From NCBI RefSeq assembly GCF_030733205.1, contig NZ_JASHJL010000008.1, forward strand, positions 1 through 64,000: a stretch of DNA of 64,000 bases. Reading direction: 5' to 3'. The position numbers were made by a program, and so were the translations under genes. The notes beneath the pieces were generated by a model that worked only from the letters and a program-made list of their open reading frames with translations, searched no databases and was not told the origin of the DNA. This document shows positions 8,970 through 17,685 of the stretch, one piece after another. Positions within the stretch are counted from its first letter, which is position 1. Each line of letters starts with the position of its first letter. This stretch comes from Mameliella sp. MMSF_3455. Lineage in GTDB: Bacteria > Pseudomonadota > Alphaproteobacteria > Rhodobacterales > Rhodobacteraceae.

Positions 8970-10116
8970 TCACCAGATTCCCCTCGATGTAATCCATGTT
9001 CAGATCCTGCCCCAGACCCGGATCATCGCGCCCGTGGACATAGCCTTCGGCGTCCATCTCGTCGTCGATGCGGTTCTGATATTCCTTGGGCGCGTCATAG
9101 TCGATGAAGGGGTGCAAAAGGCCGCGTTCGTAGAAGCTCGTATTGTGGATCGCCAGCGCGACCGACAGGTTCCCGGCGCCGGTGCCGTGTATTTCGGTCG
9201 ACATGTGGAAACACTCGGCCATGTTGGCGATCTTCATCGCCGGGCTGATCCCGCCCACGTCCCAGACCCCGGCGCGGACGATGTCGCAGGCGTCGTGCTT
9301 GACCCATTCGGCGCGGGTCCAGTGCTTGCCGGTCATGGTCTCGGGGCCGAGAATGTTCAGGGGCGTGTTCTGCGTCAGCCACTTGTAGGAGGACATGGAG
9401 GCCTCTTCCATCGGCTCTTCCATCCAGCGGAAATCAAGCTCGGCCAGCTTGTTGGCCAGCCAGAGTACCTCTGTCCGGGTGTAGAAATGATGCGGGTCCA
9501 GCATCAGGGGCACGTCCGGACCGACCGCCTCTCGTACGGCGGCGCAGGCCTGGTAGTCCTTTTTCGGGTCCGGCGCGCCGGGCATGGGCGGCATCCAGCC
9601 GTGCAGCTTGACCGCCTTGTAACCGCGTGTGTTCACCATCCAGTCGGCGAAGCGGGCGTAGTCCTCGGGCGTTGCCAGCCCGTTTTCGAGGTCGTCGCCG
9701 CACATGGTCGAGCCATAGGCGAGGATGCTGGGCCGCGCTCCACCCAGCAGTTTCCAGACCGGCTGGCCGGCGGCCTTGCCCTTGAGATCCCACAGAGCGA
9801 GGTCAACCGCCGCCAGCACGCGATCGGTCAACAGCCCGCCGCCAAGCCGCTGCCACTTGTAGACCTTGTACCAGAGCTGTTCAGTGCACAGCGGGTCCTG
9901 CCCGATCAGGTTGGGTCGCACGAAACGGTCCAGAAGCGGTTCGGCCATGTCCTGCGGGCGGGTGACGATCTGGCCCTGGTGACCGTCATCGGTGGTGATC
10001 GTCAGCAGTCCCGAGGTCGTGTCGCTTTCGGGTCCGGGGTGGCCGTGACCGTCACTGTCGCGCACCATGCGTGTCTTGTGGCGGAAGGTCTTGGCGGTGA
10101 TCGTCTCGATTTTCAT
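8962..10116 (-). CDS. Enolase-superfamily sugar-acid dehydratase (mandelate racemase type)
   Basis: A 384-residue enzyme of the enolase superfamily. Seen: AVKLHGWM (Lys-x-His where others have KxK), LMLDPHHF, WMEEPMEE, LGPETMTG and EIHGTGAGN, which supply the metal ligands and general bases in the usual order. The in-frame region upstream is arginine-rich shadow; ATG 10116 is chosen because the esterase gene ends four bases inside it (ATGA overlap). Known: relatives dehydrate aldonic or aldaric acids. Inferred: an additional acid-sugar dehydratase or epimerase of the same operon; substrate unassigned. Confidence 0.85.
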   Translation of the reverse strand: MKIETITAKTFRHKTRMVRDSDGHGHPGPESDTTSGLLTITTDDGHQGQIVTRPQDMAEPLLDRFVRPNLIGQDPLCTEQLWYKVYKWQRLGGGLLTDRVLAAVDLALWDLKGKAAGQPVWKLLGGARPSILAYGSTMCGDDLENGLATPEDYARFADWMVNTRGYKAVKLHGWMPPMPGAPDPKKDYQACAAVREAVGPDVPLMLDPHHFYTRTEVLWLANKLAELDFRWMEEPMEEASMSSYKWLTQNTPLNILGPETMTGKHWTRAEWVKHDACDIVRAGVWDVGGISPAMKIANMAECFHMSTEIHGTGAGNLSVALAIHNTSFYERGLLHPFIDYDAPKEYQNRIDDEMDAEGYVHGRDDPGLGQDLNMDYIEGNLVNV

Positions 10117-10982
10117 GGCTGCTCCGGATCGGCAAGAAAGCGTGCGGCCCGCGTCAGGCAGGCGTCGGCGGCGGGGACAAGGCGCCCGCGGTTGATGAAG
10201 CCATGTGTCACGCCGGGTTCGACGTGCAGGCTGTGGGGGATGTCGAGGCGCCTCAGCCTGTCGGCCAGTGCCGTTGTGTCGTCGCGCAGAACGTCGAGCC
10301 CGGCGGCGATCAGGCATGTGGGCGGCAGGCGACGGAACTGGCCGTCCGTTGCCTTGAGCGGGCACAGGCGCAGGTCGTGGGCATGGTGCCCCTGCGGGTC
10401 GTAGAGCGTGAACAGTTCCTGCATCCGGGCGCGTGTCAGGCCGTATCCCTCGGCATAGTGGCGATAGCTGGACGTTTCGAAATCGTCGCCGAAGACACCG
10501 TAATACAGGAGAAGGCCCTGAACTGGTCTGTCAAAGGCCAAGGCAAGCGCCAGGTTGCCCCCGGCGGAAGCGCCTGACAGGACAAAGGGCCGACCCGCGA
10601 AGCGCGCGCAGAACTGGTCGATCGCCGCGCGGCAATCCTGTAGCCCGGCCGGGAAGGGGTGTTCGGGCGCCAGCCGGTAGGAGATCGAGACCACCGTACA
10701 GCCGCTGTCTCGTGCCATGATCTGGCAGGCACGCTCGTTGAGCGCGATGGAACCGCCGGTCCAGCCGCCGCCGTGAATGTATAGCGCCACCGGACCCTTG
10801 GCCGCGCCGTGGTAGACGCGGGCCGCCTGTGGCTGGCCGGCCGCACCGGTATAGTCCGTGTCTTCGGTCGGCACCCAGTCCGCCCCCTCGGCCCAGAAGG
10901 TCGCGGCCTCGGCGTCGGACAGGCTTTCGTGCGTGCGGATGGCCTCGGCCATGCCGGGGGCCAGCTGGTCCTGCCTTGTCAT
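10113..10982 (-). CDS. Alpha/beta hydrolase (hormone-sensitive-lipase type esterase)
   Basis: The 289-residue cytoplasmic hydrolase has the HGGGW oxyanion-hole motif (70-74), GASAGG with nucleophile S139, and the acid and base of the triad in AAGLDVLRDD and GVTHGF near the C terminus. This pattern marks the HSL/bacterial carboxylesterase branch (resembling kynurenine formamidase and BD-FAE). It overlaps the ABC ATPase gene before it and the enolase gene after it by four bases each, so it belongs to the sugar-acid operon. Inferred: it may remove acyl esters or open lactones of an imported substrate. Confidence 0.82.
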   Translation of the reverse strand: MTRQDQLAPGMAEAIRTHESLSDAEAATFWAEGADWVPTEDTDYTGAAGQPQAARVYHGAAKGPVALYIHGGGWTGGSIALNERACQIMARDSGCTVVSISYRLAPEHPFPAGLQDCRAAIDQFCARFAGRPFVLSGASAGGNLALALAFDRPVQGLLLYYGVFGDDFETSSYRHYAEGYGLTRARMQELFTLYDPQGHHAHDLRLCPLKATDGQFRRLPPTCLIAAGLDVLRDDTTALADRLRRLDIPHSLHVEPGVTHGFINRGRLVPAADACLTRAARFLADPEQP

Positions 10983-12667
10983 GCTTCGGCCAGGTATCTG
11001 TGGCGCTGGCGGGTGCCGCGGAGTTTCGGGTCGGGGATCGGGACGGAGGACAGCAGTGCCTTGGTATAGGGGTGCTGCGGATTGGTGATGATTTCCTCGG
11101 TCTCGCCGATCTCGGCGATCTTGCCGCGGTACATGACGGCCACCCGGTCGCAGAAATAGCGGATCACGGCCATGTCGTGACTGATGAAGATGAAGGACAG
11201 CCCCATCTCGGCCTGGAGTTTCATCAGAAGGTCCAGAACCTGCGTGCGGATCGACACGTCGAGCGCGCTTGTCGGCTCGTCCGCGATCACGAGCCGGGGT
11301 TCCAGCGCGATGGCGCGGGCGACGACGATACGCTGTCGCTGACCGCCGGAAAAGGCATGCGGGTAGCGTTCCATCATGCCCGGGTCCAGCCCGACCTCGG
11401 TCAGCAGTTTTGCCACCCGATCCTCCAGCTCCTGCCCCTTGGCGATGCCGTTCACGACCAGTGGCTCCGCGATGATCTGCTTGACGGTCATGCGCGGGTT
11501 CAGCGAGGCGAAAGGGTCCTGAAAGATCATGCGGACCTGCTTGCGCGTGTCGCGCAGTGCCTCCTTGTTTGCGGTCATCAGGTCCTGACCGTTGTAGTCG
11601 ATCACACCGGCGTTGGGGTCGTAGACGCGAGCGATGCAGCGGCCCACGGTGGTCTTGCCCGACCCGCTTTCGCCCACGATCCCCAGCGCCTCGCCCTGTT
11701 TGAGGTCGAAACTGACGCCGTCCACGGCGCGGGTCACGTCGGTCACACGCTGAAAGAAGCCCTCCTTCTTTTCGAACCGCAGTTGCAGGTTCTCGACCCG
11801 CAGGATGTTGCCCGCGTCCTGCGCTGGCCGCACCTTGGCCGCTGCCGGCTCTTCTAGACGGCGCACCGCGCCCAACAGCTTGCGGGTATAAGGGTGCTGC
11901 GGCGCGTCAAAGATCTGGTGGATGTTGCCCTGTTCGACGACGTGGCCCTTTTCCATGACCAAGACCTCATCGGCGATTTCGGCGACCACGCCCATGTCAT
12001 GAGTGATGAACATGATCGCCATGCCCATTTCGGTCTGGAGGTTCTTCATCAGGTCGAGGATCTCGGCCTGGGTGGTCACGTCCAGCGCGGTGGTCGGTTC
12101 ATCCGCGATCAGCACGTCGGGGCGGCAGGACAGCGCCATGGCGATCATCGCCCGCTGTCGCATCCCGCCCGAGAATTCAAAGGCGTAGCGGTCCACCGCC
12201 TTGTCCGGGTTGGGGATCTCGACCTGTTTCAGAACCTCGATGGCAAGGTTGCGCGCCTCTTTCTTCGACACGTCGCGGTGCAGGCGGATGGCCTCGATGA
12301 TCTGGCTGCCGATGGTATGGACCGGCGAGAGCGATGACATCGGTTCCTGAAAGATCATCGCGATGCGTCCGCCGCGGATCTGGCGGATCGCGGGGCCGCG
12401 CGGGTCCAGCGCGGTCAGGTCGATCTCTGTCCCGTCGGGATTGAACAGGATGCGCCCCCCGTTGATCTTGCCCGGTGGCGGGACCATGTTCAGGATCGTT
12501 CGCGCGGTGACGGACTTGCCCGAACCGGACTCTCCGACGACGCAGGTGGTCTTGCCCCGGTGAAGGTCAAAGCTGATCCCGTGCAGCACGTCAAAGACGC
12601 CCTGCCGCATGGAAAATCCCAGGTTCAGGTTCTGGATCTGCAGGATGGGGTGCATGTCAGTGGCCAT
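10979..12667 (-). CDS. ABC transporter ATPase, two nucleotide-binding domains (DppD-DppF type)
   Basis: A single 562-residue polypeptide with two complete ATPase domains, as in fused oligopeptide-type importers. Each has Walker A (GESGSGKS and GESGSGKT), a signature (FSGGMRQR and FSGGQRQR) and Walker B ending DEPT. Each half ends with the C-terminal segment typical of oligopeptide ATPases (QHPYTRKLLGAV; QHPYTKALLSSV). It energises uptake through the two permeases encoded just before it. The start is either ATG 12667, overlapping the permease stop by 11 bases, or ATG 12655; neither has a clear Shine-Dalgarno. Confidence 0.92.
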   Translation of the reverse strand: MATDMHPILQIQNLNLGFSMRQGVFDVLHGISFDLHRGKTTCVVGESGSGKSVTARTILNMVPPPGKINGGRILFNPDGTEIDLTALDPRGPAIRQIRGGRIAMIFQEPMSSLSPVHTIGSQIIEAIRLHRDVSKKEARNLAIEVLKQVEIPNPDKAVDRYAFEFSGGMRQRAMIAMALSCRPDVLIADEPTTALDVTTQAEILDLMKNLQTEMGMAIMFITHDMGVVAEIADEVLVMEKGHVVEQGNIHQIFDAPQHPYTRKLLGAVRRLEEPAAAKVRPAQDAGNILRVENLQLRFEKKEGFFQRVTDVTRAVDGVSFDLKQGEALGIVGESGSGKTTVGRCIARVYDPNAGVIDYNGQDLMTANKEALRDTRKQVRMIFQDPFASLNPRMTVKQIIAEPLVVNGIAKGQELEDRVAKLLTEVGLDPGMMERYPHAFSGGQRQRIVVARAIALEPRLVIADEPTSALDVSIRTQVLDLLMKLQAEMGLSFIFISHDMAVIRYFCDRVAVMYRGKIAEIGETEEIITNPQHPYTKALLSSVPIPDPKLRGTRQRHRYLAEA

Positions 12668-13856
12668 ATGGATCCGCGGCATCACGCATGCCGTCCCCGA
12701 GAAAGTTGAAGGCAAGGACCGCGACGACGACAAAGCCGCCCGGAATGAAGAGCCAGGGCGCCTGGCTGATCGAGATGATATTCTGCGCCTCTTTCAGCAG
12801 CACGCCCCATGAAATTGCCGGTGGTTGCAGGCCCAGGCCCAGGAAGGACAGCCCGGTTTCCGCCAGGATCATCAGGGGGATCGCGAGCGTCAGCGAGGCG
12901 ATGATATGCGACGACAGCGAAGGCAGCATGTGCCGGAAAATGATCCGCCCCTCCGACGCGCCATCCAGCCGGGCCGCGATGACGAAATCGTCGTTCTTCA
13001 TCGCCAGGAAGCGCCCCCGCACAACCCGGCCCAGTTCCGTCCAGCCGACAAGGCTGACGATGAGGGTGATGACGAAATACTGCTGGTAGATCGGCCAGTC
13101 CGGTGGCAGCGAGGCCGCCAGCGCCAGCCAGATCGGGATCGTCGGCAGGCTGAGCACGAACTCGATCATGCGCTGTATCACCGCGTCGACGCGGCCGCCG
13201 TAATAGCCCGATAGCCCCCCAAGCGTGATGCCCAGCACAAGGCTGATCGCCACACCCACCAGGCCGATCGACATGGAAATCCGGGTTCCGTACAGGATGC
13301 GGCTGAACATGTCGCGGCCCAGCCTGTCAGCCCCGAAGACAAAGAACTTTTCACGCGGATCCTGCGTGGCAAAGAGGTGGCGGTCACTGTCCCAGAGACC
13401 CCAGAACTTGTACTCGGGGCCGCGTCCGAACAGCGTCAGGTAGATCTTTTCATCGGACTTGACGTAGGTGATGGCCAGCGAGGCGGGATCGCGCTGGCGG
13501 TCCATCTTCCAGACGTAGGGGCGCAGGCGGATGCCGTCGTCCGTGCGGTCGATCAGGTGGATCATCTGCGGCGGATGATAGACCGCGCGCCGGTTCTGTT
13601 TCGTCGGATCGTCGGGGGCGACGAACTCGGCAAAGATCGACACAAGGTACAAGAGCCCGATGATCCAGAGCGCGAAGACCGCCAGCCGGTGCCGTTTGAA
13701 GGCCCACCAGGTCAGTTGCCATTGCGAGGCGATGGCAACCTTGTCGGGTGCCTTGTCCGGGTCGATGGCCGGGGCGTCGTGCACATGGCTTTCCGCCGGA
13801 AGCGCCGCGCTGTGCGGATCGTCTTCGGGCGTGGTGTTCGTGGTCGAGTCACTCAT
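12657..13856 (-). CDS. ABC transporter permease (DppC type)
   Basis: A 399-residue inner-membrane permease. A long cytoplasmic N terminus is followed by a membrane span at about 60-80, an extended periplasmic segment of about 110 residues, then the binding-protein-dependent permease domain with the EAA-loop region (VIAARLDGASEGRIIFRHMLPS). The long periplasmic insert is typical of the DppC/OppC family in its larger forms. ATG 13856 is chosen over the upstream in-frame ATG because it overlaps the stop of the partner permease by eight bases. It pairs with the DppB-type permease. Confidence 0.9.
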   Translation of the reverse strand: MSDSTTNTTPEDDPHSAALPAESHVHDAPAIDPDKAPDKVAIASQWQLTWWAFKRHRLAVFALWIIGLLYLVSIFAEFVAPDDPTKQNRRAVYHPPQMIHLIDRTDDGIRLRPYVWKMDRQRDPASLAITYVKSDEKIYLTLFGRGPEYKFWGLWDSDRHLFATQDPREKFFVFGADRLGRDMFSRILYGTRISMSIGLVGVAISLVLGITLGGLSGYYGGRVDAVIQRMIEFVLSLPTIPIWLALAASLPPDWPIYQQYFVITLIVSLVGWTELGRVVRGRFLAMKNDDFVIAARLDGASEGRIIFRHMLPSLSSHIIASLTLAIPLMILAETGLSFLGLGLQPPAISWGVLLKEAQNIISISQAPWLFIPGGFVVVAVLAFNFLGDGMRDAADPYGH

Positions 13857-14835
13857 AGCGCACCCGTGGGTCGAGAAGGACAAGGAGAATGTCCGAGATC
13901 AGCATGCCGATCACGGTCAGCGAAGACAGAAGCAGGACAAAGGCGCCCGCCAGGTACATGTCCTGGGATAGCAGCGCCTGTAGCATCAGCGGCCCGGCGG
14001 TTGGCAGTGACAGGACGATGGCTGTCACCACGGCGCCCGACACCAGGTTGGGCAGCACCCAGCCGATGGTCGAGATGAAGGGGTTCAGCGCGACGCGGAC
14101 CGGGTATTTCATGATGAGGGCAAACTCCGACAAGCCCTTGGCGCGCGCCGTGTCGACATAGGGTTTGTTCAGCTCGTCCAGCAGGTTGGCGCGCATGATG
14201 CGGATCAGGCTGGCGGTGGCCGAGGTGCCAAGCACGATGACCGGCAGCCAGAGGTGTTCGACCAGGTTCCAGACCTTGGCCGCGGACCACGGCGCGTTCT
14301 GGTATTCGGGGCTGAACAATCCACCCACGTCGGTGCCGAAGTGAACCACGCCGATATACATCAGGATCAGCGCCAGCAGAAAGTTCGGGGTCGCCAGGCC
14401 GATGAAGCCGATGGTCGTGGCGATGTAGTCGCCGATGGAATACTTGTGCACGGCGGAATAGACGCCGATGGGAAAGGCCACGGCCCAGGTGAACAGAAGC
14501 GTCGCAAAGCTGAGGCAGAGCGTCAGGCCCATGCGTTCCCACACCAGGTCGGACACCGGCTGTCGCCATTCGAAGGACATGCCGAAATCGCCCTGCAGCA
14601 GGTTCGCCACCCACTTGAAATATTGGACGTAAAGCGGCTGATCGAGCCCGAAGCGCGCGCGCAGGTTGTCGATGGAGGCCTGGTCCAGAAGCTCGTTCGA
14701 CTCGCCCAGCTTGGCGATATAGGTGGTCAGGTAGTCTCCCGGCGGCGCCTGGATCAGCAGGAAGGCCACGACGGAGACCGCGAACATGAACGGGATCATC
14801 CAGATGACCCGTTTGAGGATATAGCGCCAGATCAT
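13849..14835 (-). CDS. ABC transporter permease (DppB type)
   Basis: A 328-residue permease with an N-terminal membrane span, the family's IQAPPGDYLTTY segment, and the integral-membrane domain with the coupling loop TARAKGLSEFALIMKYPVRVA. It is the first of two permeases of an oligopeptide/nickel-type importer. It starts 88 bases after the substrate-binding protein gene, with a strong hairpin in the gap. Confidence 0.91.
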   Translation of the reverse strand: MIWRYILKRVIWMIPFMFAVSVVAFLLIQAPPGDYLTTYIAKLGESNELLDQASIDNLRARFGLDQPLYVQYFKWVANLLQGDFGMSFEWRQPVSDLVWERMGLTLCLSFATLLFTWAVAFPIGVYSAVHKYSIGDYIATTIGFIGLATPNFLLALILMYIGVVHFGTDVGGLFSPEYQNAPWSAAKVWNLVEHLWLPVIVLGTSATASLIRIMRANLLDELNKPYVDTARAKGLSEFALIMKYPVRVALNPFISTIGWVLPNLVSGAVVTAIVLSLPTAGPLMLQALLSQDMYLAGAFVLLLSSLTVIGMLISDILLVLLDPRVRYE

Positions 14836-14889
14836 GGGGAACCTCTTGCGTCAGGCCCGCGACGGTCGCGCGGCCCGCGTCGGGTGGGT

Positions 14890-14914
14890 GGGGTGCGCAG
14901 TGGCTGCGCACCCC
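14890..14914 (-). promoter_or_regulatory. Intra-operon stem-loop between binding protein and permease genes
   Basis: GGGGTGCGCA-GTGGC-TGCGCACCCC forms a perfect 10-bp stem in the 88-base gap. Known: such hairpins often protect the upstream message or cause partial termination, so that the binding protein is made in excess over the permease. No T-tract follows. Confidence 0.55.
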
Positions 14915-14923
14915 GGCGGCGGA

Positions 14924-16846
14924 TCACTCCGCGTAGAAATACGTCTGCGGCAGGGTCGGGCCCGGATCGGGGTACATCCATGACCCTGGCAGGGCGTCGG
15001 GCACATTGCGCAGCTTGGCGTTCACGACGCCGTAGACGCTGGGCCGGGTGGTGATGCCGATAATCTCGAACTCTTCCGCCGCGATGCGGTGGATCTCGCG
15101 GAAGATGTCCAGCGCCTTGTCCTGGTCGGCCTCGGCCTTGAAGTCATCATACAGCTCGAACCGCTTTTTCATGGACTCGCTGGGCTCTTGCCCGTCTGCG
15201 CCGCCCGACAGGTGCCAGCGCGCCCATGGGATTGCAAACCACGAGGCCTGCGGGTGGATCGCCAGCACGTCGCGCGGGCTCAGCGTCGGGTCCAGCCCGC
15301 CGGGCGCGCCCCAGACCATGAAGTCATGTTCGTTGGCTTCGCCGCGGTTGTAGTAGATCGACCGTTCCACGCTGCTGGAGTTCAGGCCGATGCCGATCTG
15401 TGACCACTGGTCCTTGATGATCTCAAGGCTGTCCCCCCAGTGCGGCACCTCGACGCCGGGATAGTTGACGTTGAAAATGATCGGATCTCCGGACGGGAAC
15501 AGGCGGATGCCGTCGTCGTTGCGCTCGGTATAGCCTGCGGCATCCAGCAGTTTGTTGGCCCGGTCCGGGTCATAGTCGGTGTGCTGGCGGCCCAGTTTCT
15601 CGTTGTAGAGGATGTGCTGCGGCAGGGGGCCGATCTGCCAGGGTTCACCGACGCCCTGGTAGACGATGTCGATGATCTCTTCGCGGTCGATGCCCAGCGA
15701 TAGCGCGATCCGCACGTCCTTGTTGGTCAGGAAGGCCCGCATCTCGGGGTCCTTGTGCGTGTGGTTGAAGTGGATTGCCATGTCATTGGAATCCGCTGCG
15801 GTGCGCTGGTACAGCTTGTACCCGCCCTTGTCCTGATTCTGGTACAGCACCGGTTGGTTGGCCAGCGTCGCGATCCGGCGGGCCTGCATGTCGACGTTGC
15901 CGGCGATCGCTTCCAGCAGGATGGCCTGAGCGTCCTGCGACACGCCCCATTGCAGCCGGTCGACGTAGGGCAGCTGATTGCCCTCGGTGTCGACCTGCCA
16001 GAAGTAGGGGTTGCGCTCCATGATGACTTGGGTGGACCCGGCGGTATAGCCGTCGCCGGTGACGACCCAGGGGTCCAGCGTCGGGCGTTCCGCATTGGCC
16101 CAGCGGTTCGGCGCCTCGACCTCACCGCATTTCAGGCGGTAGAGGCTGGGCCAGTCCTCGACGGCCTCGGTCGCATCGACCATCTGCTGGACGTCGGCGT
16201 TGTATTTCGGGTGGAACTGCTGGCAGTAATGCTTGGCCCAGAGCACGGGTTCCTGCGCCAGCGGTGTGGCTAGCTCTGTCAGGAAGGTGCCGTAGGGCGC
16301 GGCGAATTTCAGGGTGACGGTGTAATCGTCGACCTTTTCCGCTGTCATGACCTCTCCGGCGACGACAAAACGGGCCGGGGCGTTGGGATAGAATTCCTTG
16401 TTCTGCAGCAGGTCATCGACGAAGAACATGATGTCGTCGGCGGTAAAGGGTTCACCGTCCGACCATTTCATGCCCTCGCGGAGGTGAAAGGTGAATTCGG
16501 AACTGTCCTCGTTGACCTCCCAGCTTTCGGCGATGTTGGGCACAACGCCGGAGAAGTCGGGCTTCCACCGCGTCAGGCCTTGGGGCATCACGAAGCGCAG
16601 GATCGAGTTGTGGTCGTTCGAGCCGGACAGGAACCGGCGGATTTTGCCACCGTATGTGCCGATCTCGTTCAGCGGCGTGATCACCTCGGGCTGGTCGGGC
16701 AGGCGGGCGTCCACCTCGGGCAGGTCGCCTGCGGCGACCTTGTCGGCCAGCATCGGCGCGTCGGTATATGCAGCGGCGGCCAGCGGCATGAGCAAGGCGC
16801 CGATGGCCGCAGTGGCCAGCGATGCAATTCGCCAGTGTTGGGTCAT
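14924..16846 (-). CDS. ABC transporter substrate-binding protein (family 5, large form)
   Basis: A 640-residue periplasmic binding protein. A signal peptide is clear at residues 1-26 (ATAAIGALLMPLAAAAYTDA), followed by the SBP_bac_5 core with WEVNEDSSEFTFHLREGMKWSDG and FTADDIMFFVDD. Start ATG 16846 has GGAGGAGA five bases upstream; the longer frame is rejected. Known: large family-5 proteins bind peptides, but in several bacteria they bind oligosaccharides. Inferred from its neighbours: the ligand is more likely a uronate-containing saccharide than a peptide. First gene of the minus-strand operon, divergent from the GntR regulator. Confidence 0.9.
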   Translation of the reverse strand: MTQHWRIASLATAAIGALLMPLAAAAYTDAPMLADKVAAGDLPEVDARLPDQPEVITPLNEIGTYGGKIRRFLSGSNDHNSILRFVMPQGLTRWKPDFSGVVPNIAESWEVNEDSSEFTFHLREGMKWSDGEPFTADDIMFFVDDLLQNKEFYPNAPARFVVAGEVMTAEKVDDYTVTLKFAAPYGTFLTELATPLAQEPVLWAKHYCQQFHPKYNADVQQMVDATEAVEDWPSLYRLKCGEVEAPNRWANAERPTLDPWVVTGDGYTAGSTQVIMERNPYFWQVDTEGNQLPYVDRLQWGVSQDAQAILLEAIAGNVDMQARRIATLANQPVLYQNQDKGGYKLYQRTAADSNDMAIHFNHTHKDPEMRAFLTNKDVRIALSLGIDREEIIDIVYQGVGEPWQIGPLPQHILYNEKLGRQHTDYDPDRANKLLDAAGYTERNDDGIRLFPSGDPIIFNVNYPGVEVPHWGDSLEIIKDQWSQIGIGLNSSSVERSIYYNRGEANEHDFMVWGAPGGLDPTLSPRDVLAIHPQASWFAIPWARWHLSGGADGQEPSESMKKRFELYDDFKAEADQDKALDIFREIHRIAAEEFEIIGITTRPSVYGVVNAKLRNVPDALPGSWMYPDPGPTLPQTYFYAE

Positions 16847-16904
16847 GTCTCTCCTCCCTGAGCGCGTGAATCGCGCTTTTTCAGTGCCTCGACTCTGCAT
16901 TGAG

Positions 16905-16939
16905 TTTACAACTTGTCAAACTAATTTTATATGTTGTAA
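16905..16939. promoter_or_regulatory. Divergent promoter/operator of the sugar-acid locus
   Basis: A perfect inverted repeat TTACAAC (16906-16912) and GTTGTAA (16933-16939), 20 bases apart, lies in an AT-rich island of an otherwise GC-rich genome. TTTACA (16905-16910) and TATATG (16928-16933), 17 bases apart, look like a plus-strand promoter for the regulator. On the minus strand TTGACA (16919-16914) is a perfect -35 for the transporter operon, with a poor -10. The repeat overlaps both promoters, as expected for autoregulation by the adjacent GntR-type protein. Confidence 0.6.
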
Positions 16940-16971
16940 GGCTTCTGAGGGCGCTGCTGCTGGAGAAGAGG

Positions 16972-17685
16972 ATGGCTGAGACGCAGGGGGCAAGGTCGAC
17001 GCGTGGCGGGACGCGACTTGAGGAAAGCGTTTATTCCGAACTGCTTGACGCAATCCGGAACGGGACCTTTTCGCTGGGTCAGCGCCTGCCCAGCGAAAAC
17101 GAGCTGGCGGGCGATTATGGTGTGTCGCGCCCGGTCGTGCGCACGGCGCTTGCCCGTTTGCGCGAGGATGGGCTGATTGTGTCAAAGCGGGGGGCCGGAT
17201 CTTTCGTCAGCGTTGGTCCGCCCAAGGAGGGCGCAGGATATGAGCCGCTGGGCAGTATCGACGACATCGCCGCCTATTTCCGGTTTCGTCGCTTTGTCGA
17301 GACCGAGACGGCGGCGCTTGCGGCGGCGCGGGCCGGAGCGGCGGATGTCGCCGAACTGCGTGGCTATATCGCCGAGATGCAGGGATTGGCTGAGGCGGGT
17401 ACGGCAACGGTCGAGCCGGACCTTGCGTTTCACTTCAAAATTGCCAAGTTGTCTGACAACCGATTCCTGCTTGAGACCATTAAGATGCTACGCCCGCATA
17501 TGCTGTTCATCGGCAAGTTCGTCCGCTCCCTGGGGCGGAGCGGATATGCAAAGGGCAAGCGCGACATGAGCAGTGAACACCAGGTCATCGTGGATGCGCT
17601 GGAGGCAGGGGATGCGGCAGCGGCCCGCGCCGCCATGGGCGCGCATATCGACGGCTCGGAAAACCGGGTCTTCAAGGGGGAGTAG
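16972..17685 (+). CDS. GntR-family (FadR subgroup) transcriptional regulator
   Basis: A 237-residue regulator. The N-terminal winged helix (about 17-75) contains LPSENELAGDYGVSRPVVRTAL, and the C-terminal FCD ligand-binding domain includes DLAFHFKIAKLSDN. Known: FadR-type GntR proteins with an FCD domain commonly sense organic or sugar acids and control adjacent catabolic genes. ATG 16972 has GGAGAAGAGG just upstream; the frame upstream crosses the operator and is rejected. It is the first gene of the plus-strand catabolic operon and probably represses both divergent arms. Confidence 0.92.
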   Translation: MAETQGARSTRGGTRLEESVYSELLDAIRNGTFSLGQRLPSENELAGDYGVSRPVVRTALARLREDGLIVSKRGAGSFVSVGPPKEGAGYEPLGSIDDIAAYFRFRRFVETETAALAAARAGAADVAELRGYIAEMQGLAEAGTATVEPDLAFHFKIAKLSDNRFLLETIKMLRPHMLFIGKFVRSLGRSGYAKGKRDMSSEHQVIVDALEAGDAAAARAAMGAHIDGSENRVFKGE

